A model generated the notes under the pieces. The model was not told the origin of the DNA. It saw nothing but the letters and a program-made list of their open reading frames with translations, and made no database searches. From Dyella sp. AtDHG13 (GTDB lineage Bacteria > Pseudomonadota > Gammaproteobacteria > Xanthomonadales > Rhodanobacteraceae), in the NCBI RefSeq assembly GCF_003201105.1, contig NZ_QICJ01000012.1, forward strand, positions 124,001 through 188,000: DNA of 64,000 bases. The letters run 5' to 3'. This document shows positions 47,699 to 60,640 of the stretch, in pieces; position 1 is the stretch's first letter; each line of letters begins with the position of its first letter. Both the position numbers and the translations under genes were made by a program.

Positions 47699-48213
47699 CG
47701 ACGCCTCCAGGCGGTACGGGGAATGCCCACGCGCGCAAGGCTGGCGCGGGTGTGCGCATGGGTCACCGCGATGGCGAGCGCGTCCGCCGCGTCGGCCTGC
47801 AAGGGGCCCTTGAGTCCGAGCAGGACACCAATCATGTGCTGCACCTGGGTCTTGTCGCCGCGACCACTGCCGACCACGGCCTGCTTGACTTCCGTCGCTG
47901 CGTACTCGTGCACCGCGATCCCCTGGCTGACCACCGCGCAGATCGCGGCGCCCCTGGCCTGTCCCAGCTTCAGCGCCGAGTCCGCGTTGCGCGCCATGAA
48001 CACGCGCTCCACGCCGCACTCGTCCGGCCGATGGGCGGCGATGATGTCACACAGCTCGTCAAATATGCGTTTCAGGCGCAGCGGAAAGCTGGCTTCGCCG
48101 GCCACCGCCAGCGCGCCATGGAAAACGTGGGACAGCTTGCCGCGGGCGTCGACATCGATGATGCCGACACCGGTGCGCTGGCTGCCCGGGTCGATGCCGA
48201 TGATGCGGGTCAT
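47695..48213 (-). CDS. ruvC: Holliday junction resolvase RuvC
   Basis: A 172-residue endonuclease of RNase H fold. The catalytic acids are seen in [10 protein letters not shown] (Asp8) and [12 protein letters not shown] (Glu around 70), with the C-terminal DAADALA motif near 140. It cuts junctions processed by RuvAB. It overlaps ruvA by 4 nt and follows yebC by 35 bp, the order found in many proteobacteria. Confidence 0.96.
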   Translation of the reverse strand: MTRIIGIDPGSQRTGVGIIDVDARGKLSHVFHGALAVAGEASFPLRLKRIFDELCDIIAAHRPDECGVERVFMARNADSALKLGQARGAAICAVVSQGIAVHEYAATEVKQAVVGSGRGDKTQVQHMIGVLLGLKGPLQADAADALAIAVTHAHTRASLARVGIPRTAWRRR

Positions 48214-48248
48214 GGGCGGGGTTCGCCGGGCCGGAACGGCTCAGCGGA

Positions 48249-48983
48249 TCAGCTGGCGGCCTCGGCCGGCAGCAGGGCGTTGTGCGAGACCTCGCTGACG
48301 TCGTCCAGCGCGTCGAGCTTCTCCAGGAGATCCAGCAGCGGCTCCAGTGCTTCTTCCGGCACCGGCACGCGATTGCTCGGGCGCATGCCCACGCCGGCAT
48401 GCTGCGCGTTCAGGCCGGCGGCGGCCAGCGCCTGCTGCACGGCTTCGAAGTTTTCCGGCGCGCACAGCACGGTGCTTTCGCCGTTCTCGTTCACCACGTC
48501 GTCAGCGCCGGCCTCGAGCGCGGCCTCGAGCACTTTCTCTTCGGCGGCTTCGTCGCCGTGGGTGGCGAACACCAGCTCGCCCACGCGGGCGAACTGGAAC
48601 GCCACCGAACCGGAGGTGCCCAGGTTGCCGCCGTGCTTGGTCAGCGCGTGGCGCACGTCGGCCACGGTGCGGGTCGGGTTGTCGGTGAAGCAGTCGATGA
48701 TGAGCGCGATGCCGCCCGGGCCGTAGCCCTCGTAGCGCAGTTCTTCCATCGCCGCGCCGCCGTCGGCGCCGGAGCCGCGCTTGATCGCGCGCTCGATGGT
48801 GTCCTTGGGCATGTTGGCCGACAGCGCCTTGTCCACCGCCGAACGCAGGCGCGGATTGAGCGACGGGTCAGGCACGCCGGCGCGGGTGGCGACGGTGATT
48901 TCGCGGATCAGCTTGGTGAACACCTTCGCGCGCTTGGCGTCTTCGGCGTTCTTGCGACCTTCGATGGACGGGCCTCTACCCAT
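48249..48983 (-). CDS. YebC/PmpR family DNA-binding regulator
   Basis: A 244-residue YebC/TACO1 family protein. The conserved [22 protein letters not shown] terminus, [21 protein letters not shown] near 48-68 and the [15 protein letters not shown] motif near 104-118 are intact. Members bind DNA as transcriptional regulators or act on the ribosome to aid translation of proline runs. It heads the yebC-ruvC-ruvA-kup unit. Confidence 0.95.
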   Translation of the reverse strand: MGRGPSIEGRKNAEDAKRAKVFTKLIREITVATRAGVPDPSLNPRLRSAVDKALSANMPKDTIERAIKRGSGADGGAAMEELRYEGYGPGGIALIIDCFTDNPTRTVADVRHALTKHGGNLGTSGSVAFQFARVGELVFATHGDEAAEEKVLEAALEAGADDVVNENGESTVLCAPENFEAVQQALAAAGLNAQHAGVGMRPSNRVPVPEEALEPLLDLLEKLDALDDVSEVSHNALLPAEAAS

Positions 48984-49087
48984 GGCAATTCCTGCAAAGC
49001 TGGTGAACGGACAAGCGGCGAATTCTATCGCTTCACGGTGTCAGGCGGGCAAGCGCCACCCCGGCAGGCTGCCGCAGCGGGCGTTTT

Positions 49088-49723
49088 TCAGGCCAAGGGA
49101 CGGTCAAAATGCCCCTGATGGAGGAACTGCGTGACCTGTCGCGCCGCCTCCTGCGAAAACAGCAGGCCCGTGTGGTTGGTCTCGATGGCGCAGTGATCGG
49201 CGATGCCCGGCAGGCAGGTTTCCTCGACCGTCACGCACCCGTCATTGTCGCTGTCGAACTGCCCGATCATCGCGCCCAGGCCCAGCGGCACCCGGCCGGC
49301 GATCACGCCGACCTCGCGTGCGCCATCCCAGCGGTCGAAACCGTATTCCAGCAGCTCGCGGTTATGGCCCAGCAACACCTCGCCGCCGCGCCCCATGCCG
49401 GCGAAGCGCCGCGCCGCCGCGCTGCCCTTGAGCGGAGAGCCGAGGCAGACCACGCGCCCGGGCGGCAAATCATCGTCCGCGCAGGCGCGCAAGGCCAGCA
49501 GACCGCCAAGGCTGTGTCCAACCAGATGCACGGTGTGCGCGTCCTGCCCCAGTTCGCGGATGCGTGCCTGCAGGCTGCCCAGGATGCGCGGCTGCGTGGC
49601 GGCCACGCTCATGTAGTCGAAGCGATGGACGCGAAAGCCCGCCTCCATCATCCGCCGATGCAGCATGAGGAGCGCGAAGCCGCGCATCCACAGGCCGTGC
49701 AGGAGAATGACGTGGTCGGTCAT
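49088..49723 (-). CDS. Alpha/beta hydrolase (esterase/lipase family)
   Basis: A 211-residue serine hydrolase without signal peptide. The oxyanion HGLWMRG is at 8-14, the nucleophile elbow GHSLGG is near 69-74, and the acid and base are likely in DNDGCVTVEE and NHTGLLF. It resembles small triacylglycerol-lipase-like proteins (PGAP1/DUF676 type). The ATG at 49723 is chosen; the longer in-frame start at 49783 has no motif support. Substrate unknown. Confidence 0.88.
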   Translation of the reverse strand: MTDHVILLHGLWMRGFALLMLHRRMMEAGFRVHRFDYMSVAATQPRILGSLQARIRELGQDAHTVHLVGHSLGGLLALRACADDDLPPGRVVCLGSPLKGSAAARRFAGMGRGGEVLLGHNRELLEYGFDRWDGAREVGVIAGRVPLGLGAMIGQFDSDNDGCVTVEETCLPGIADHCAIETNHTGLLFSQEAARQVTQFLHQGHFDRPLA

Positions 49724-50045
49724 GAGGCGTGCGGGGGTTCGTCGATGGCGGGATGAGTGACCGGATTTGGGCAACCCGGTCATTCTGCAGAGTGCATTGT
49801 GCTCAAAAAGTTGCGACTGAGGCGCGACTCAGTGCGCGATTGCCCCCGGGGAGCGTGCGCGGTTTTGCTCGTCATTCCGGCGCAGGCCGGAATCCAGTGG
49901 CGAGAACGTTGGGTTGTCGCGAAAAGTCGCAACCCGTGCACGTCAACGCGAAAACCACGCTATGAGTCCCTGGATGACCAGCCTCCGGCTGTTGAGAAAC
50001 ACCTCCGGCCTGCGCCGGAATGACGAGCAAAGGACGCCCGTTCCG
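49724..50045. other. Intergenic region upstream of the esterase, with REP-like copy D
   Basis: About 320 bp between the aspS stop and the esterase start, both on the minus strand. It holds REP-like copy D (49864-50031) and, nearer the esterase, two short hairpins (7 bp around 49760-49785 and 6 bp around 49816-49835). No gene is apparent. Confidence 0.6.
49864..50031. repeat. REP-like inverted repeat, copy D (composite)
   Basis: Inverted 27-bp arms (49864-49890 and 50005-50031) with core GGCGCAGGCC, separated by 114 nt, about three times the spacer of the other copies. The spacer contains a GGGTTG/CAACCC hairpin around 49910-49935 and a partial arm-like CCTCCGGC segment near 49982. The design matches copies A-C. 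Confidence 0.85.
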
Positions 50046-51815
<1,770 letters not shown>

Positions 51816-51943
51816 GCGCTTGGAACTCCGGGCCGCCTGGGCGGCGTGATGCGTGGACAAGACCCGGAATGTTAACACCGGCACGCCCGGCGGCGGGCGT
51901 CGGACGCGGCGCCAAGCCGCGCCCGATGCCCCGTGCCGGCTGC

Positions 51944-52540
51944 TTACCAGCGGCGATTGATCGAGAACAGGCCGCGGCAGCCCTTGGAAACCCACACGCC
52001 GGCGCGGTTCCAGCCCCAGTTGTAGCCTTCCTCGCAGCGCGTGCCGGACAGCTGCCTCACCATGCGCACGTCGCCGCGCCCGCCCACGTCCACCTGGCAG
52101 AACTGGTAGCGGTTCTCGGTGCTCTCGCACTGGACGCGGATCTCGCGATCCCAGTCGGGACCCGGCCGCCAGCCGTTGTCCGGTGGGCGGTAGCCCGCCG
52201 GCGGATAGCCCGGCGGCGGGTAGTAGCCGCCATCCGGCGGACGGTAGCCGCCGTAGCCGCCGCGACCCATCTCCACGAACTGCCCGCGGCAGCCGCGATC
52301 CACCCACAGGCCGCCGCGATCCACGCCCCAGGTCTGCCCACGCGTGCACGGGCTGTTCGATTCCTGCCGGATGATCTCCGCGTCGCGCCAGGGCACCTGG
52401 CAACGCTGGAAACGCCCGTCATCGCTGCCGCAACGCACGACGTCCCGCCCCTGTGCATGCACGGCCGGCGCGGACACCCACATCAGGCCGGCCAACAGGC
52501 CCGCCGCCATACCCGCCAAGCCCGTTCTCATCCGAAACAT
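51944..52540 (-). CDS. DUF3011 domain exported protein
   Basis: A 198-residue protein with a signal peptide (about 1-30, ending VHAQ) and two copies of the DUF3011 cysteine-containing repeat (about 32-90 and 132-195), separated by a Gly/Tyr/Pro-rich linker (about 92-130). Each repeat has the pattern C-S-x-x-x-x-R-x-x-x-C followed by C-x-x-G-x-x-W-G and RGCRG. The domain is uncharacterised and frequent in Xanthomonadales. An alternative start lies at 52531. Confidence 0.85.
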   Translation of the reverse strand: MFRMRTGLAGMAAGLLAGLMWVSAPAVHAQGRDVVRCGSDDGRFQRCQVPWRDAEIIRQESNSPCTRGQTWGVDRGGLWVDRGCRGQFVEMGRGGYGGYRPPDGGYYPPPGYPPAGYRPPDNGWRPGPDWDREIRVQCESTENRYQFCQVDVGGRGDVRMVRQLSGTRCEEGYNWGWNRAGVWVSKGCRGLFSINRRW

Positions 52541-52665
52541 CGACCCACTCCTTGCTGTGACGTGGCGTCACGCTAGTGGGCATATCTTCAACCGGATTTG
52601 AATATCTTGCGACTGCTCGCAAAAACATGGCGGGCGGCTATCCGCCATTCAGCCAGCCTGTTCGA

Positions 52666-52944
52666 TCAGCTGTCGCTGGAGGAGGAACTGCTCGAACTGG
52701 AGGTGCTGGACGACCCCGACGAGGCACCCACGTCACCGGCCAGGTTGCGCTTCTTGTCGCCGTCCTTCTTGAAGTCGGTCTCGTACCAGCCGCTGCCGGC
52801 CAAGCGGAAGCCCGGCGCGCTCACGCGGCGCTTCACCTCGGCCACGTCGCAGGCGGGGCACACCGACGGATCGGGGTCGGACATCTTCTGCAGGCGGTCG
52901 AAACGGTGCCCGCAGCTGCTGCATTCGAATTCGTAGATAGGCAT
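52666..52944 (-). CDS. FmdB family zinc ribbon protein
   Basis: A 92-residue protein with the FmdB/CxxC_CXXC_SSSS zinc ribbon at about 1-40: MPIYEFECSSCGHRFD with a first CxxC and CPAC as the second. The C terminus is a poly-Ser tail, as in the family name. Members may act as small regulators. The ATG at 52944 gives the conserved MPIYEF start. It lies 114 bp after cobS on the same strand. Confidence 0.9.
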   Translation of the reverse strand: MPIYEFECSSCGHRFDRLQKMSDPDPSVCPACDVAEVKRRVSAPGFRLAGSGWYETDFKKDGDKKRNLAGDVGASSGSSSTSSSSSSSSSDS

Positions 52945-53058
52945 GGTCACTCCGGAAGCTCGTGCGCCGCGCGCCGGGTTCACCCACCGACGTCGCCTGG
53001 CGACAGCGCACCATTATCGAGGCGAACGTTCCGAATTCAACGATGGACCGACGGAAGG

Positions 53059-53772
53059 CTAGAGCGCCAGCGCCACCAGCACGGCCATTTCGCCCAGTTC
53101 GGCCAGCGCGCCGCAGGTGTCGCCCGTCATCCCACCCAGGCGGTGCAGGCAGGCCCATCGCCACCACGCGAACACCAGGGCGACGACGATCAGCGCATGC
53201 AGGCCGTGCCAGCCGGCGAGCAGGCAGCAGGCGACGGTGAGCCCCAGGGCAAGCACGCAAGCGCCGCGCGACTCGCCCACGAGGCCGCTGCCCAGGCCGC
53301 CGCTGCGCACGTAGGGCGTGGTGAGGAAGGCGGCGGTCAATACCGCGCGCCCGAGCAGCGGCGCCAGCCAGAGCGCCGCCGAGGGATGCGGCAGGCTGGC
53401 CAGCGCGCCGAACTTCAGCAGCAGCACCAGCACCACGGCCGTGACACCGATCGGCCCGCTGCGCGGATCCTTCATGATCGTGAGCGTGCGCTCGCGGTCG
53501 CCCAGGCCGCCGACCCACGCGTCCGCGCTGTCGGCCAGCCCATCGAGGTGCAGGGCGCCGGTCAACACCACCCATGCCGCGAGCAGCAACCCTGCCGCCA
53601 GCAGCGGCGGCGCACCGGACAGCAGCCAGTCCAGGCACGACAACAAGCCGCCGATCAGCAGGCCCACCGCCGGATACCACGCCAGCTGCGACGACCGCGC
53701 AGCTTCGTCGAACACGCGCGCCGGCACCGGCAGGCGCGTGAGGAACCCGATGGCTGCGAGCAGGCCGCGCAT
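53059..53772 (-). CDS. cobS: Adenosylcobinamide-GDP ribazoletransferase
   Basis: A 237-residue membrane enzyme joining alpha-ribazole to adenosylcobinamide-GDP to make adenosylcobalamin. The family motif GALHLDGLADSADAW is near 66-80, followed by DRERTLTIMKDPRSGPIG. Several membrane segments are visible. Its ATG shares one base with the cobC stop, and it is the last gene of the cobalamin operon. Confidence 0.94.
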   Translation of the reverse strand: MRGLLAAIGFLTRLPVPARVFDEAARSSQLAWYPAVGLLIGGLLSCLDWLLSGAPPLLAAGLLLAAWVVLTGALHLDGLADSADAWVGGLGDRERTLTIMKDPRSGPIGVTAVVLVLLLKFGALASLPHPSAALWLAPLLGRAVLTAAFLTTPYVRSGGLGSGLVGESRGACVLALGLTVACCLLAGWHGLHALIVVALVFAWWRWACLHRLGGMTGDTCGALAELGEMAVLVALAL

Positions 53773-54350
53773 CAGGCGCTGGCCTGCGCCCCGGCGGGCG
53801 CGGCCCAATGTAGCGGGTGCAGCGATGCGTGCGGCACGTCGATATTGGCCATCTCGCCGAACTCGCGGCCTTCCGCTTCGCAGCGCAGGAGGCGGATCAC
53901 TCCGCCATGCGTCACCACCAGCACGCGCTGCGTCTGCGCCGCGTCGGCCACGTCGTTCAACGCCGCGCACAGGCGCTCGCGAAACACGGCGAACGGTTCG
54001 CCTCCCGGCGGCGGATAAGCCACGGGATCGCTCCAGAAACGGCCCAGCGCATCGCCCTGCTCTTTCGCCAGCGTCTCGATGGGCACGCCTTGCCAGTCGC
54101 CGAAGTGGTACTCCGCCAGGCGCGCATCGATGCGCAACGGCACGCGCCGCGCACACGCCAGGTCTTGCGCGAACTCCGCGCAACGGCGCAACGGCGAACT
54201 CACGATGGCATCCCAGCCACGCCCGAAGATCGCCGCGCGCAGCTGGCTCCAGCCCAGCGGACTGAGCGGATCGTCCAGTTGCCCGCGATAGCTCCGCTGC
54301 CCGGTATCGCCATGCCGCAACAGATCGATGCCGACGTGTTTGCCGCTCAT
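53772..54350 (-). CDS. cobC: Alpha-ribazole phosphatase family protein
   Basis: A 192-residue histidine phosphatase with RHG catalytic signature at 12-14 (LLRHGDTGQ), [11 protein letters not shown] near 50-60 and VVTHGGVIR near 143-151. Within the cobalamin operon it most likely dephosphorylates alpha-ribazole-5-phosphate (CobC role). It overlaps cobT by 4 nt and cobS by 1 nt. The role is inferred from context. Confidence 0.88.
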   Translation of the reverse strand: MSGKHVGIDLLRHGDTGQRSYRGQLDDPLSPLGWSQLRAAIFGRGWDAIVSSPLRRCAEFAQDLACARRVPLRIDARLAEYHFGDWQGVPIETLAKEQGDALGRFWSDPVAYPPPGGEPFAVFRERLCAALNDVADAAQTQRVLVVTHGGVIRLLRCEAEGREFGEMANIDVPHASLHPLHWAAPAGAQASA

Positions 54351-55396
54351 GCGCCGCTCACCCCCGCCTGTGCGAAGGTCGCCATGCGGGAGTGCAGGTC
54401 GCAGGCCAGGCGCATCATCGGCACCGCCATCGCCGCGCCGCTGCCTTCGCCCAGGCGCAGGCCCAGGTCGAGCAGCGGATCGGCCTCCAGCACGGAAAGC
54501 AGGCGCGCATGGCCGCGCTCGCGCGAGCGATGCGCGAAGAACATCCAGTCGCGGCTGGCCGGATTGATGCGCGCCGCCGCCAGCGCCGCCGCGGTGGTGA
54601 TGAAGCCGTCGATCAATACAGGAATGCCGCGTTGCGCCGCCGCGATGTAGGCACCGCACAGCGCCGCGATCTCGAAACCGCCCACGCGCCCCAGCCAGGC
54701 CAGCGCATCGCTGTCGTCCGACGGATAAAGCGCCAGCGCGCGCTCGATCACCGCCGCCTTGTGCTGGATGCCCTTGGCATCCAGGCCGGTGCCGGCGCCC
54801 GCCAGCGCGCCGGGCGACTCGCCCAGCAGGCCGCAGGCCAGCGCCGCGGCGGAGGTGGTGTTGGCGATGCCCATCTCGCCGCCGATGAACAGTTTGGCCC
54901 CGGCCTCCTGCGCGGCCTGCGCGCTGGCCGCGCCGGCGCGCAGGGCCAGCTCCAGTTGCACGGCGCTCATGGCGGGGCGTTCGCAGAAGTTGTGCGTCTG
55001 CGCCGCGATGACGGCGCGGCGCACGTGAGGCAACTCGCCCGGATCGTTCACCGTGCCCAGGTTCACCACTTCGAGCATGGCGCCAAGACTGCGCGCGAGC
55101 ACGCTGATCGCCGCGCCGCCGGTGGCGAAGTTGCGGATCATCTCGCCGGTGACTACCTGCGGAAACGCGGACACGCCCTCGGCGGCCACGCCATGATCGC
55201 CCGCGAACACGCTGATCCACACCGACTGCACCGAAGGCGTCGCCACGTGCTGCATGCCGGCCAGGCGCACGGCCAGGGTCTCCAGCGTACCCAGCGAGCC
55301 CGGCGGCTTGGTCAGTTGCCCCTGATGTTCCAGCGCGCGCTGACGGCTCGCTTCATCGATGGCAAAGCACGGTTCGGTCAGCCAGTCTTGGCTCAT
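54347..55396 (-). CDS. cobT: Nicotinate-nucleotide--dimethylbenzimidazole phosphoribosyltransferase
   Basis: A 349-residue enzyme that activates the lower-ligand base to alpha-ribazole phosphate. The family blocks [11 protein letters not shown] near 29-39, [20 protein letters not shown] near 67-86, [14 protein letters not shown] near 172-185 and [10 protein letters not shown] are intact. It overlaps cobU upstream and cobC downstream by 4 nt each. Confidence 0.96.
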   Translation of the reverse strand: MSQDWLTEPCFAIDEASRQRALEHQGQLTKPPGSLGTLETLAVRLAGMQHVATPSVQSVWISVFAGDHGVAAEGVSAFPQVVTGEMIRNFATGGAAISVLARSLGAMLEVVNLGTVNDPGELPHVRRAVIAAQTHNFCERPAMSAVQLELALRAGAASAQAAQEAGAKLFIGGEMGIANTTSAAALACGLLGESPGALAGAGTGLDAKGIQHKAAVIERALALYPSDDSDALAWLGRVGGFEIAALCGAYIAAAQRGIPVLIDGFITTAAALAAARINPASRDWMFFAHRSRERGHARLLSVLEADPLLDLGLRLGEGSGAAMAVPMMRLACDLHSRMATFAQAGVSGA

Positions 55397-55914
55397 GCAA
55401 GGCTTCCTTTGAGGGACATCGGCAATCCGGCGGCCACGAACAGCACCCGCTCGCACTCGGCGGCCAGGGCCTGATGCAGCCGGCCGGCTTCATCCACGAA
55501 ACGTCGCGTCAACTCGCCCATGGGAACCACGCCCAGCCCCACTTCGTTGCTGACCATCAACACCTGCCCCTTCAGCGCGGGCAACAGGCGAAGCAACGCA
55601 TCGCGTTCTTGCTTGAAACGTTCGTTGTCTGCATCGCCCAGCAGATTGCTGAGCCATAGCGTGAGGCAGTCGACCAGCACGCAGCGCCCGGGACGCGCAT
55701 GCGCTTCCAGCGCGGCGGCCAACGCCAGCGGTTCTTCCACGCTCAACCAGTGCGCGGGACGCTGCGCGCGATGGTGCGCGATGCGCGCGGCCATTTCCTC
55801 GTCGTGCGCCTGCGCCGTGGCGATGTACACCACCTCGTGCCCCGAGGCGGCGGCCAGCCGCTCGGCCAGCGCGCTCTTGCCGGAACGGGCGCCGCCCAGG
55901 ATCAAGGTGCGCAT
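55393..55914 (-). CDS. cobU: Adenosylcobinamide kinase/guanylyltransferase
   Basis: A 173-residue bifunctional enzyme that phosphorylates adenosylcobinamide and transfers GMP to it. The P-loop GGARSGKS is at 7-14, the guanylylated His lies in [10 protein letters not shown] near 44-53, and [18 protein letters not shown] is near 120-137. Also called CobP in the aerobic nomenclature. It overlaps cobQ by 13 nt and cobT by 4 nt. Confidence 0.95.
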   Translation of the reverse strand: MRTLILGGARSGKSALAERLAAASGHEVVYIATAQAHDEEMAARIAHHRAQRPAHWLSVEEPLALAAALEAHARPGRCVLVDCLTLWLSNLLGDADNERFKQERDALLRLLPALKGQVLMVSNEVGLGVVPMGELTRRFVDEAGRLHQALAAECERVLFVAAGLPMSLKGSLA

Positions 55915-57386
55915 GGCGCGGGTGCCTCCCTAGGTTGCAGCAGATGCAACAGCGCTGCCGTGTCCAGATGAGTCGCCACGGCGTCGGCCACGCGGTCGAT
56001 GCTCGCCTCGCGCAGCGCATGCATGTCGAGCGGCGCGGCATCGCGCAGGCCGGCCCAGCGAAGCAGCGCGGCCAGCGCCTGCGGCTCGTCGAACAATCCG
56101 TGAAGGTAGCTTCCGAGAATCCGGCCATCGGCCGACAGCGCGCCGTCAGGTTCACCCGGCCCGAGGAAACTCGCCGGTTGATCCAGTGCCTCACCACGAC
56201 TGACGCCGCAGTGGATTTCGTAGCCGCTCACCCGCGCACCCTCCAGCACCAGCACCCCTTCCACGCGGCGCAATTGCTTGCGGGCTTCCAGCGTGGTTTC
56301 CATCTGCAACCAACCCAGTCCGTGGCTCGAGCCTGGTGTCCCCTCGATACCCTGCGGATCATGCACGAATCGCCCCAGCATCTGGAAGCCACCGCAGATG
56401 CCGATCACCTTGCCGCCATAGCGCAGGTGACGCGCCAGCGTTTCGTCCCAGCCCTGCGCGCGCAGCCACGCCAGGTCGGCGCGCGTGTTCTTGGAGCCGG
56501 GCAGCACGATGAGGTCCGCCGGCGGATGCGATTCGTCAGCGCCGACGAATCGAACGTCGATCGCCGGATGGGCGCGCAAGGCATCGAAATCCGTGTGATT
56601 GCTGATGCGCGGCAACACCGGCACGACCACGCGCAGGCTTGCGTTCGCCTTTACGGCAACCTCGCGCGGCAACGCATCCTCGGCTTCCAGCTGCAGGCCG
56701 TGCAGATACGGCAACACGCCAAGCACGGGCTTGCCGGTTTCCCGCTGCAGCCAATCCAGCCCCGGCTGCAGCAAGGCCATGTCGCCGCGAAAACGATTGA
56801 TCACGAAGCCGGCCACGCGTGCACGCTCGCTGTCGGAGAGCAACGCCAGCGTACCCACCAGGTGCGCGAACACGCCGCCGCGATCGATGTCGGCGATGAG
56901 GATGACGGGACAGTCCACCGCTTCCGCATAGCCCATGTTGGCAATGTCGCGCTCGCGCAGATTGATTTCCGCGGGACTGCCGGCTCCTTCGACGATCACC
57001 GTGTCGTAACGGTCCATCAACCGCCGATGCGAGGCCAGCACCGCGTCCATCGCGATGCGCTTGTAGTCGTGGTAATGGCGCGCATCCATGTTGCCCACGG
57101 CGTGTCCGTGCACGATCACCTGCGCGCCGACGTCGCTGTTGGGCTTGAGCAGCACGGGATTGAAATCGGTGTGCGGCGGCAAGCCCGCGGCCTGGGCCTG
57201 CACGGCCTGCGCGCGTCCGATCTCGCCGCCGTCCACCGTCACCGCCGCATTGAGCGCCATGTTCTGCGGCTTGAACGGCGCCACCGACACGCCGCGTCGA
57301 TGCAGCCAGCGACACAGGCCCGCCACCAGCGTGCTCTTGCCCGCATCGGACGTGCAGCCTTGCACCATCAGCACGCCGGCGGTCAT
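55902..57386 (-). CDS. cobQ: Cobyric acid synthase
   Basis: A 494-residue glutamine-dependent amidotransferase that amidates four corrin side chains to form cobyric acid. The N-terminal ATPase domain has the P-loop [16 protein letters not shown] near 8-23, and the C-terminal class I glutaminase domain has the nucleophile in [10 protein letters not shown] near 335-344. It overlaps cobD (upstream) by 4 nt and cobU by 13 nt. Confidence 0.96.
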   Translation of the reverse strand: MTAGVLMVQGCTSDAGKSTLVAGLCRWLHRRGVSVAPFKPQNMALNAAVTVDGGEIGRAQAVQAQAAGLPPHTDFNPVLLKPNSDVGAQVIVHGHAVGNMDARHYHDYKRIAMDAVLASHRRLMDRYDTVIVEGAGSPAEINLRERDIANMGYAEAVDCPVILIADIDRGGVFAHLVGTLALLSDSERARVAGFVINRFRGDMALLQPGLDWLQRETGKPVLGVLPYLHGLQLEAEDALPREVAVKANASLRVVVPVLPRISNHTDFDALRAHPAIDVRFVGADESHPPADLIVLPGSKNTRADLAWLRAQGWDETLARHLRYGGKVIGICGGFQMLGRFVHDPQGIEGTPGSSHGLGWLQMETTLEARKQLRRVEGVLVLEGARVSGYEIHCGVSRGEALDQPASFLGPGEPDGALSADGRILGSYLHGLFDEPQALAALLRWAGLRDAAPLDMHALREASIDRVADAVATHLDTAALLHLLQPREAPAPCAP

Positions 57387-58381
57387 CGCAAGCTTCTCCC
57401 CATATCGAGTGATGACAGCGCCTCGTCGAGCCGCTGGAACGCCGCGTCATCGGCCGGCAGGCCGAAGCGCAGGCTGGCCGGCGCGGTGAACAGCCGCGTG
57501 AGGATGCCTTGCCGCGCCAACGCCATATGCACGGTTTCGGCGCGCGCGTCCCGCCACCATTGAAAGAAGGCGCAGCCCGCCGTTGGCGTCATGCCATGAC
57601 GCGCCAGCATCGACGCCAACGCATCGCTGGTGCGTCGCAGCCGTTCACGCGCTTCGGCTTGCCATGCGCGGTCAGCCAACGCCTGCTTCAACACGAAGCG
57701 CGTCGGCCCACTCAAGGTCCAGGGCCCGAGTCGCTCACGCAACGCGTCGAGCAGGTCCGGGTGCGCCGCCACGAAGCCCGCACGCGCACCGGCCAACCCG
57801 AAGAACTTGCCGGCGGAGCGCAGCACGATCAGCCCTTCGCGCCACGCCTCGCCGCACAGGCTGGCCTCCGGTGTCGCATCCATGAAGGCTTCATCCACGA
57901 TCAGCCAGCCGCCGCGCGACGCCAAGGTCGCGTGACAGTTGCGCAAGGCCGCCGCGTCGAACCGGTCGCCGCCGGGATTGTTCGGATGGATCAGCACGAT
58001 CACGTCGAAGCGCGATGCCTCGGCCAGCAACGCGGATGCGGGCAGCGTTTCCACCGCATGTCCGGCGTGCCGCCATGCATGCGCGTGTTCGTTGTAGCCA
58101 GGCGCGATCACGCCCACACGCGATGACGGGCGCAGCATGGGCAAGGCCTGGATGGCCGCCTGCGAGCCGGCGACGGGCAGCAGATGCAACGCGCCGTAGT
58201 AGTCGCGCGCGGCGTCCACCAGTCCGTCATCGTCCTCGGGCAATCGCTGCCATGCCGAGGGCGGCACCGACGGCACTGGCCACGCGAACGGACTGATGCC
58301 GGTGGAGAGATCCAGCCAGCGCTCCGGCGCGATGCCATACGCGCGTGCGGCCTGCAGCAGGCGTCCGCCGTGCTCAAGCAT
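57383..58381 (-). CDS. cobD: Threonine-phosphate decarboxylase / cobalamin aminotransferase-like
   Basis: A 332-residue PLP-dependent enzyme of fold type I. The PLP lysine lies in [17 protein letters not shown] near 193-209, and HPNNPGGD near 135-142 is the usual phosphate-side motif. It supplies the aminopropanol phosphate arm (Salmonella CobD; CobC in the Pseudomonas denitrificans scheme). The ATG at 58381 gives the conserved start MLEHGGRL and overlaps cbiB by 8 nt. Confidence 0.93.
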   Translation of the reverse strand: MLEHGGRLLQAARAYGIAPERWLDLSTGISPFAWPVPSVPPSAWQRLPEDDDGLVDAARDYYGALHLLPVAGSQAAIQALPMLRPSSRVGVIAPGYNEHAHAWRHAGHAVETLPASALLAEASRFDVIVLIHPNNPGGDRFDAAALRNCHATLASRGGWLIVDEAFMDATPEASLCGEAWREGLIVLRSAGKFFGLAGARAGFVAAHPDLLDALRERLGPWTLSGPTRFVLKQALADRAWQAEARERLRRTSDALASMLARHGMTPTAGCAFFQWWRDARAETVHMALARQGILTRLFTAPASLRFGLPADDAAFQRLDEALSSLDMGRSLR

Positions 58382-59303
58382 GGCCGGCGCTCCATGCCGC
58401 CAGGGCCAGCAGCATCGCCACGCCCAGCCACAACGCGACGCTGCGCCTGACCAGTTGTAATGCGCGCACGATGGCATGGGCATCGGGCAGCTCACCCTCG
58501 CCCAGCGCGGGCCGCATTTCCCATACGCCGTCGTAAGGCGCGGCGCCGCCCAGGCACACCCCGAGCGCGCCCGCGCCGGCCGCCATCACCGGGCCGGCGT
58601 TGGGGCTGTCCCATGACGGCGCCTGCGTGCGCCAGCATCGCCATGCACGCATGGCATCGCCGAGCAGCACATAGCTCATCGCGGTCAGCCGCGCGGGCAG
58701 AAAGTTGAGCACGTCGTCGATGCGAGCGGCAGCCCATCCATAACGTTCATAGCGCTGCGTGCGATAACCCCACATCGCATCCAGCGTGTTCGCCAACCGG
58801 TACAGCACGGCGCCCGGCGCGCCAAGCACGGCAAACCAGAACAGCGCGCCGAACACGGCATCGTTGCCGTTTTCCAATACCGACTCCGTGGCGGCCGCGG
58901 CCACTTGCGCCTTGTCGAGCACGCCGGTGTCGCGGCTCACCATGCGCCCCACCGCCGCGCGGGCGCTCGCGAGATCGCCTCCGCTGAGTGCATGTGCCAC
59001 GGGCATGGCGTGATCCGCCAGGCTGCGCAGGCCGATCGCGAGATAGAGCACGGCCACATCGAATGCGAACGACAGCCACGGCGCCCAGGAATGAAACAGC
59101 GCCATCAGCCACCACGCGATCGCCACCAGCGGCACCACGGCAATGATCCACGCGATGACGCCTGCGACACGACGATCCGCATGGCATCGCGATTCGATGT
59201 GGCGCGCCAACCGCCCGAACTGCACCAACGGATGCCAGCGCCGCGGCTCGCCGAGCCACGCGTCCAGCAGCACCGCCAACACCATGGCGAGGGCCGTCGT
59301 CAT
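58374..59303 (-). CDS. cbiB: Adenosylcobinamide-phosphate synthase
   Basis: A 309-residue membrane enzyme that attaches the aminopropanol arm to cobyric acid (CbiB; CobD in the aerobic scheme). Family blocks: [21 protein letters not shown] near 12-32, [13 protein letters not shown] near 116-128 and [19 protein letters not shown] near 135-153. Four to five membrane segments are visible. It overlaps cobB by 4 nt and cobD by 8 nt. Confidence 0.95.
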   Translation of the reverse strand: MTTALAMVLAVLLDAWLGEPRRWHPLVQFGRLARHIESRCHADRRVAGVIAWIIAVVPLVAIAWWLMALFHSWAPWLSFAFDVAVLYLAIGLRSLADHAMPVAHALSGGDLASARAAVGRMVSRDTGVLDKAQVAAAATESVLENGNDAVFGALFWFAVLGAPGAVLYRLANTLDAMWGYRTQRYERYGWAAARIDDVLNFLPARLTAMSYVLLGDAMRAWRCWRTQAPSWDSPNAGPVMAAGAGALGVCLGGAAPYDGVWEMRPALGEGELPDAHAIVRALQLVRRSVALWLGVAMLLALAAWSAGHA

Positions 59304-60598
59304 GGCCGGAACAGGGCCACCGCGGCGTCGGGATTCGAAGGGAAATACAAATGCATGAAGCTCGCCGTAAAGCGGCCGCGCCGGTAGATGCCCTCGCGGC
59401 TGGGTCCGCCATCCGGATTGCTCGCCATGACGAGGGGCGTTTCCTCGATCTGCGCCGATGCGTAGTGGAAGGTATGCCCGCGCAGTTCGCCCTCGGGCAG
59501 CGCCACCGATTGCATGCCCAGGCCACCCAGCCGCGACTGCATCTGCGCACGTCCTGGCAACAACCCCGCCATGGGAAACGCGGAGCCGTCGACGCTCGCC
59601 AGCGAATCCAGCGCGTAGAGCATGCCGCCGCATTCGGCGAGCAAGGGGCGTCCCGCATCCACATGCGTATGCAGGGCGCGGCGCAAGGCGGCGTGCTGCG
59701 AAAGCGTCAGCAGGTGCAGTTCGGGATAGCCGCCCGGCAACCACACCGCGTCGCAAGCCGGCAACGCCTCGCCCGCCAGTGGCGAGAAGTAGCGCAGTTC
59801 CGCACCCGCTTCGCTCAGCAGATCGAGGTTGGCGGGATAGAGGAAGCAGAACGCCGCATCGCGCGCAATGGCGATACGCACATCGCGCAGCGTCTTGGGA
59901 ACGGGCGCACGCACCGCGTGCGGAAACGACACCGGCGGCGGCAGCTCCGCGGAGGCATGCGCCGCCCATGCATCGGCCAATGCATCCAGCCTTGCATCGA
60001 TGTCGCCGAGTTCGCCAGCAGCCACCAGTCCGAGATGACGTTCGGGCAGCGCCAGCGCGGCATCGCGTGGCAAGGCGCCGAGCCAATGCAGATCATCCGG
60101 CAGGCTGTCGGCAAGCAATTGCGCGTGATACGCGCTGCCCACACGATTGGCGGCGACGCCATGCACGCGCAGCCCTTCGCGATAGCGCGCCAGGCCCAGC
60201 GCCAGCGCGCCGAAGGTCTGCGCCATGGCGGAGCCATCGATTACCGCGAGCACGGGCACGCCGAAACGCTGCGCGAGGTCGGCACTGGAAATGCCGCCGT
60301 CGAACAGGCCCATCACACCTTCGATCAGGATCAGGTCCGCATCGCTCGCGGCCTCGTGGAGACGCGCACGCACATCGCCCTCGCCGTTCATCCACAGATC
60401 GAGCTGGTACACCGGCGCGCCACTGGCGCGCTCCAACACCATCGGATCGAGGAAGTCAGGCCCCGTCTTGAACACGCGCACCCGCCTGCCCTGGCGCGTG
60501 TGCCAGCGAGCGAGGGCCGCCGTCACCGAGGTCTTGCCCTGCCCCGAGGCCGGCGCGGATACCAGCAAGGCGGGACACGTGGCGCTTTGGCCGCTCAT
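59300..60598 (-). CDS. cobB: Cobyrinate a,c-diamide synthase
   Basis: A 432-residue glutamine-dependent amidotransferase (CobB/CbiA). The ATPase P-loop [13 protein letters not shown] is near 13-25, MGLFDGG near 95-101, and the glutaminase Cys is in [12 protein letters not shown] near 322-333. The ATG at 60598 follows AGGAGTCGTCG and is preferred over the ATG eight codons upstream (60622). It lies 42 bp after cobO. Confidence 0.95.
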   Translation of the reverse strand: MSGQSATCPALLVSAPASGQGKTSVTAALARWHTRQGRRVRVFKTGPDFLDPMVLERASGAPVYQLDLWMNGEGDVRARLHEAASDADLILIEGVMGLFDGGISSADLAQRFGVPVLAVIDGSAMAQTFGALALGLARYREGLRVHGVAANRVGSAYHAQLLADSLPDDLHWLGALPRDAALALPERHLGLVAAGELGDIDARLDALADAWAAHASAELPPPVSFPHAVRAPVPKTLRDVRIAIARDAAFCFLYPANLDLLSEAGAELRYFSPLAGEALPACDAVWLPGGYPELHLLTLSQHAALRRALHTHVDAGRPLLAECGGMLYALDSLASVDGSAFPMAGLLPGRAQMQSRLGGLGMQSVALPEGELRGHTFHYASAQIEETPLVMASNPDGGPSREGIYRRGRFTASFMHLYFPSNPDAAVALFRP

Positions 60599-60640
60599 CG
60601 ACGACTCCTGATCTTCAACCACGCGATGCGTTCGGGCGCA

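Noticed and set aside
52666-52944. Poly-serine tail of the FmdB protein as a slippage or frameshift artefact
   Set aside because: A Ser-rich C terminus is characteristic of this zinc-ribbon family.
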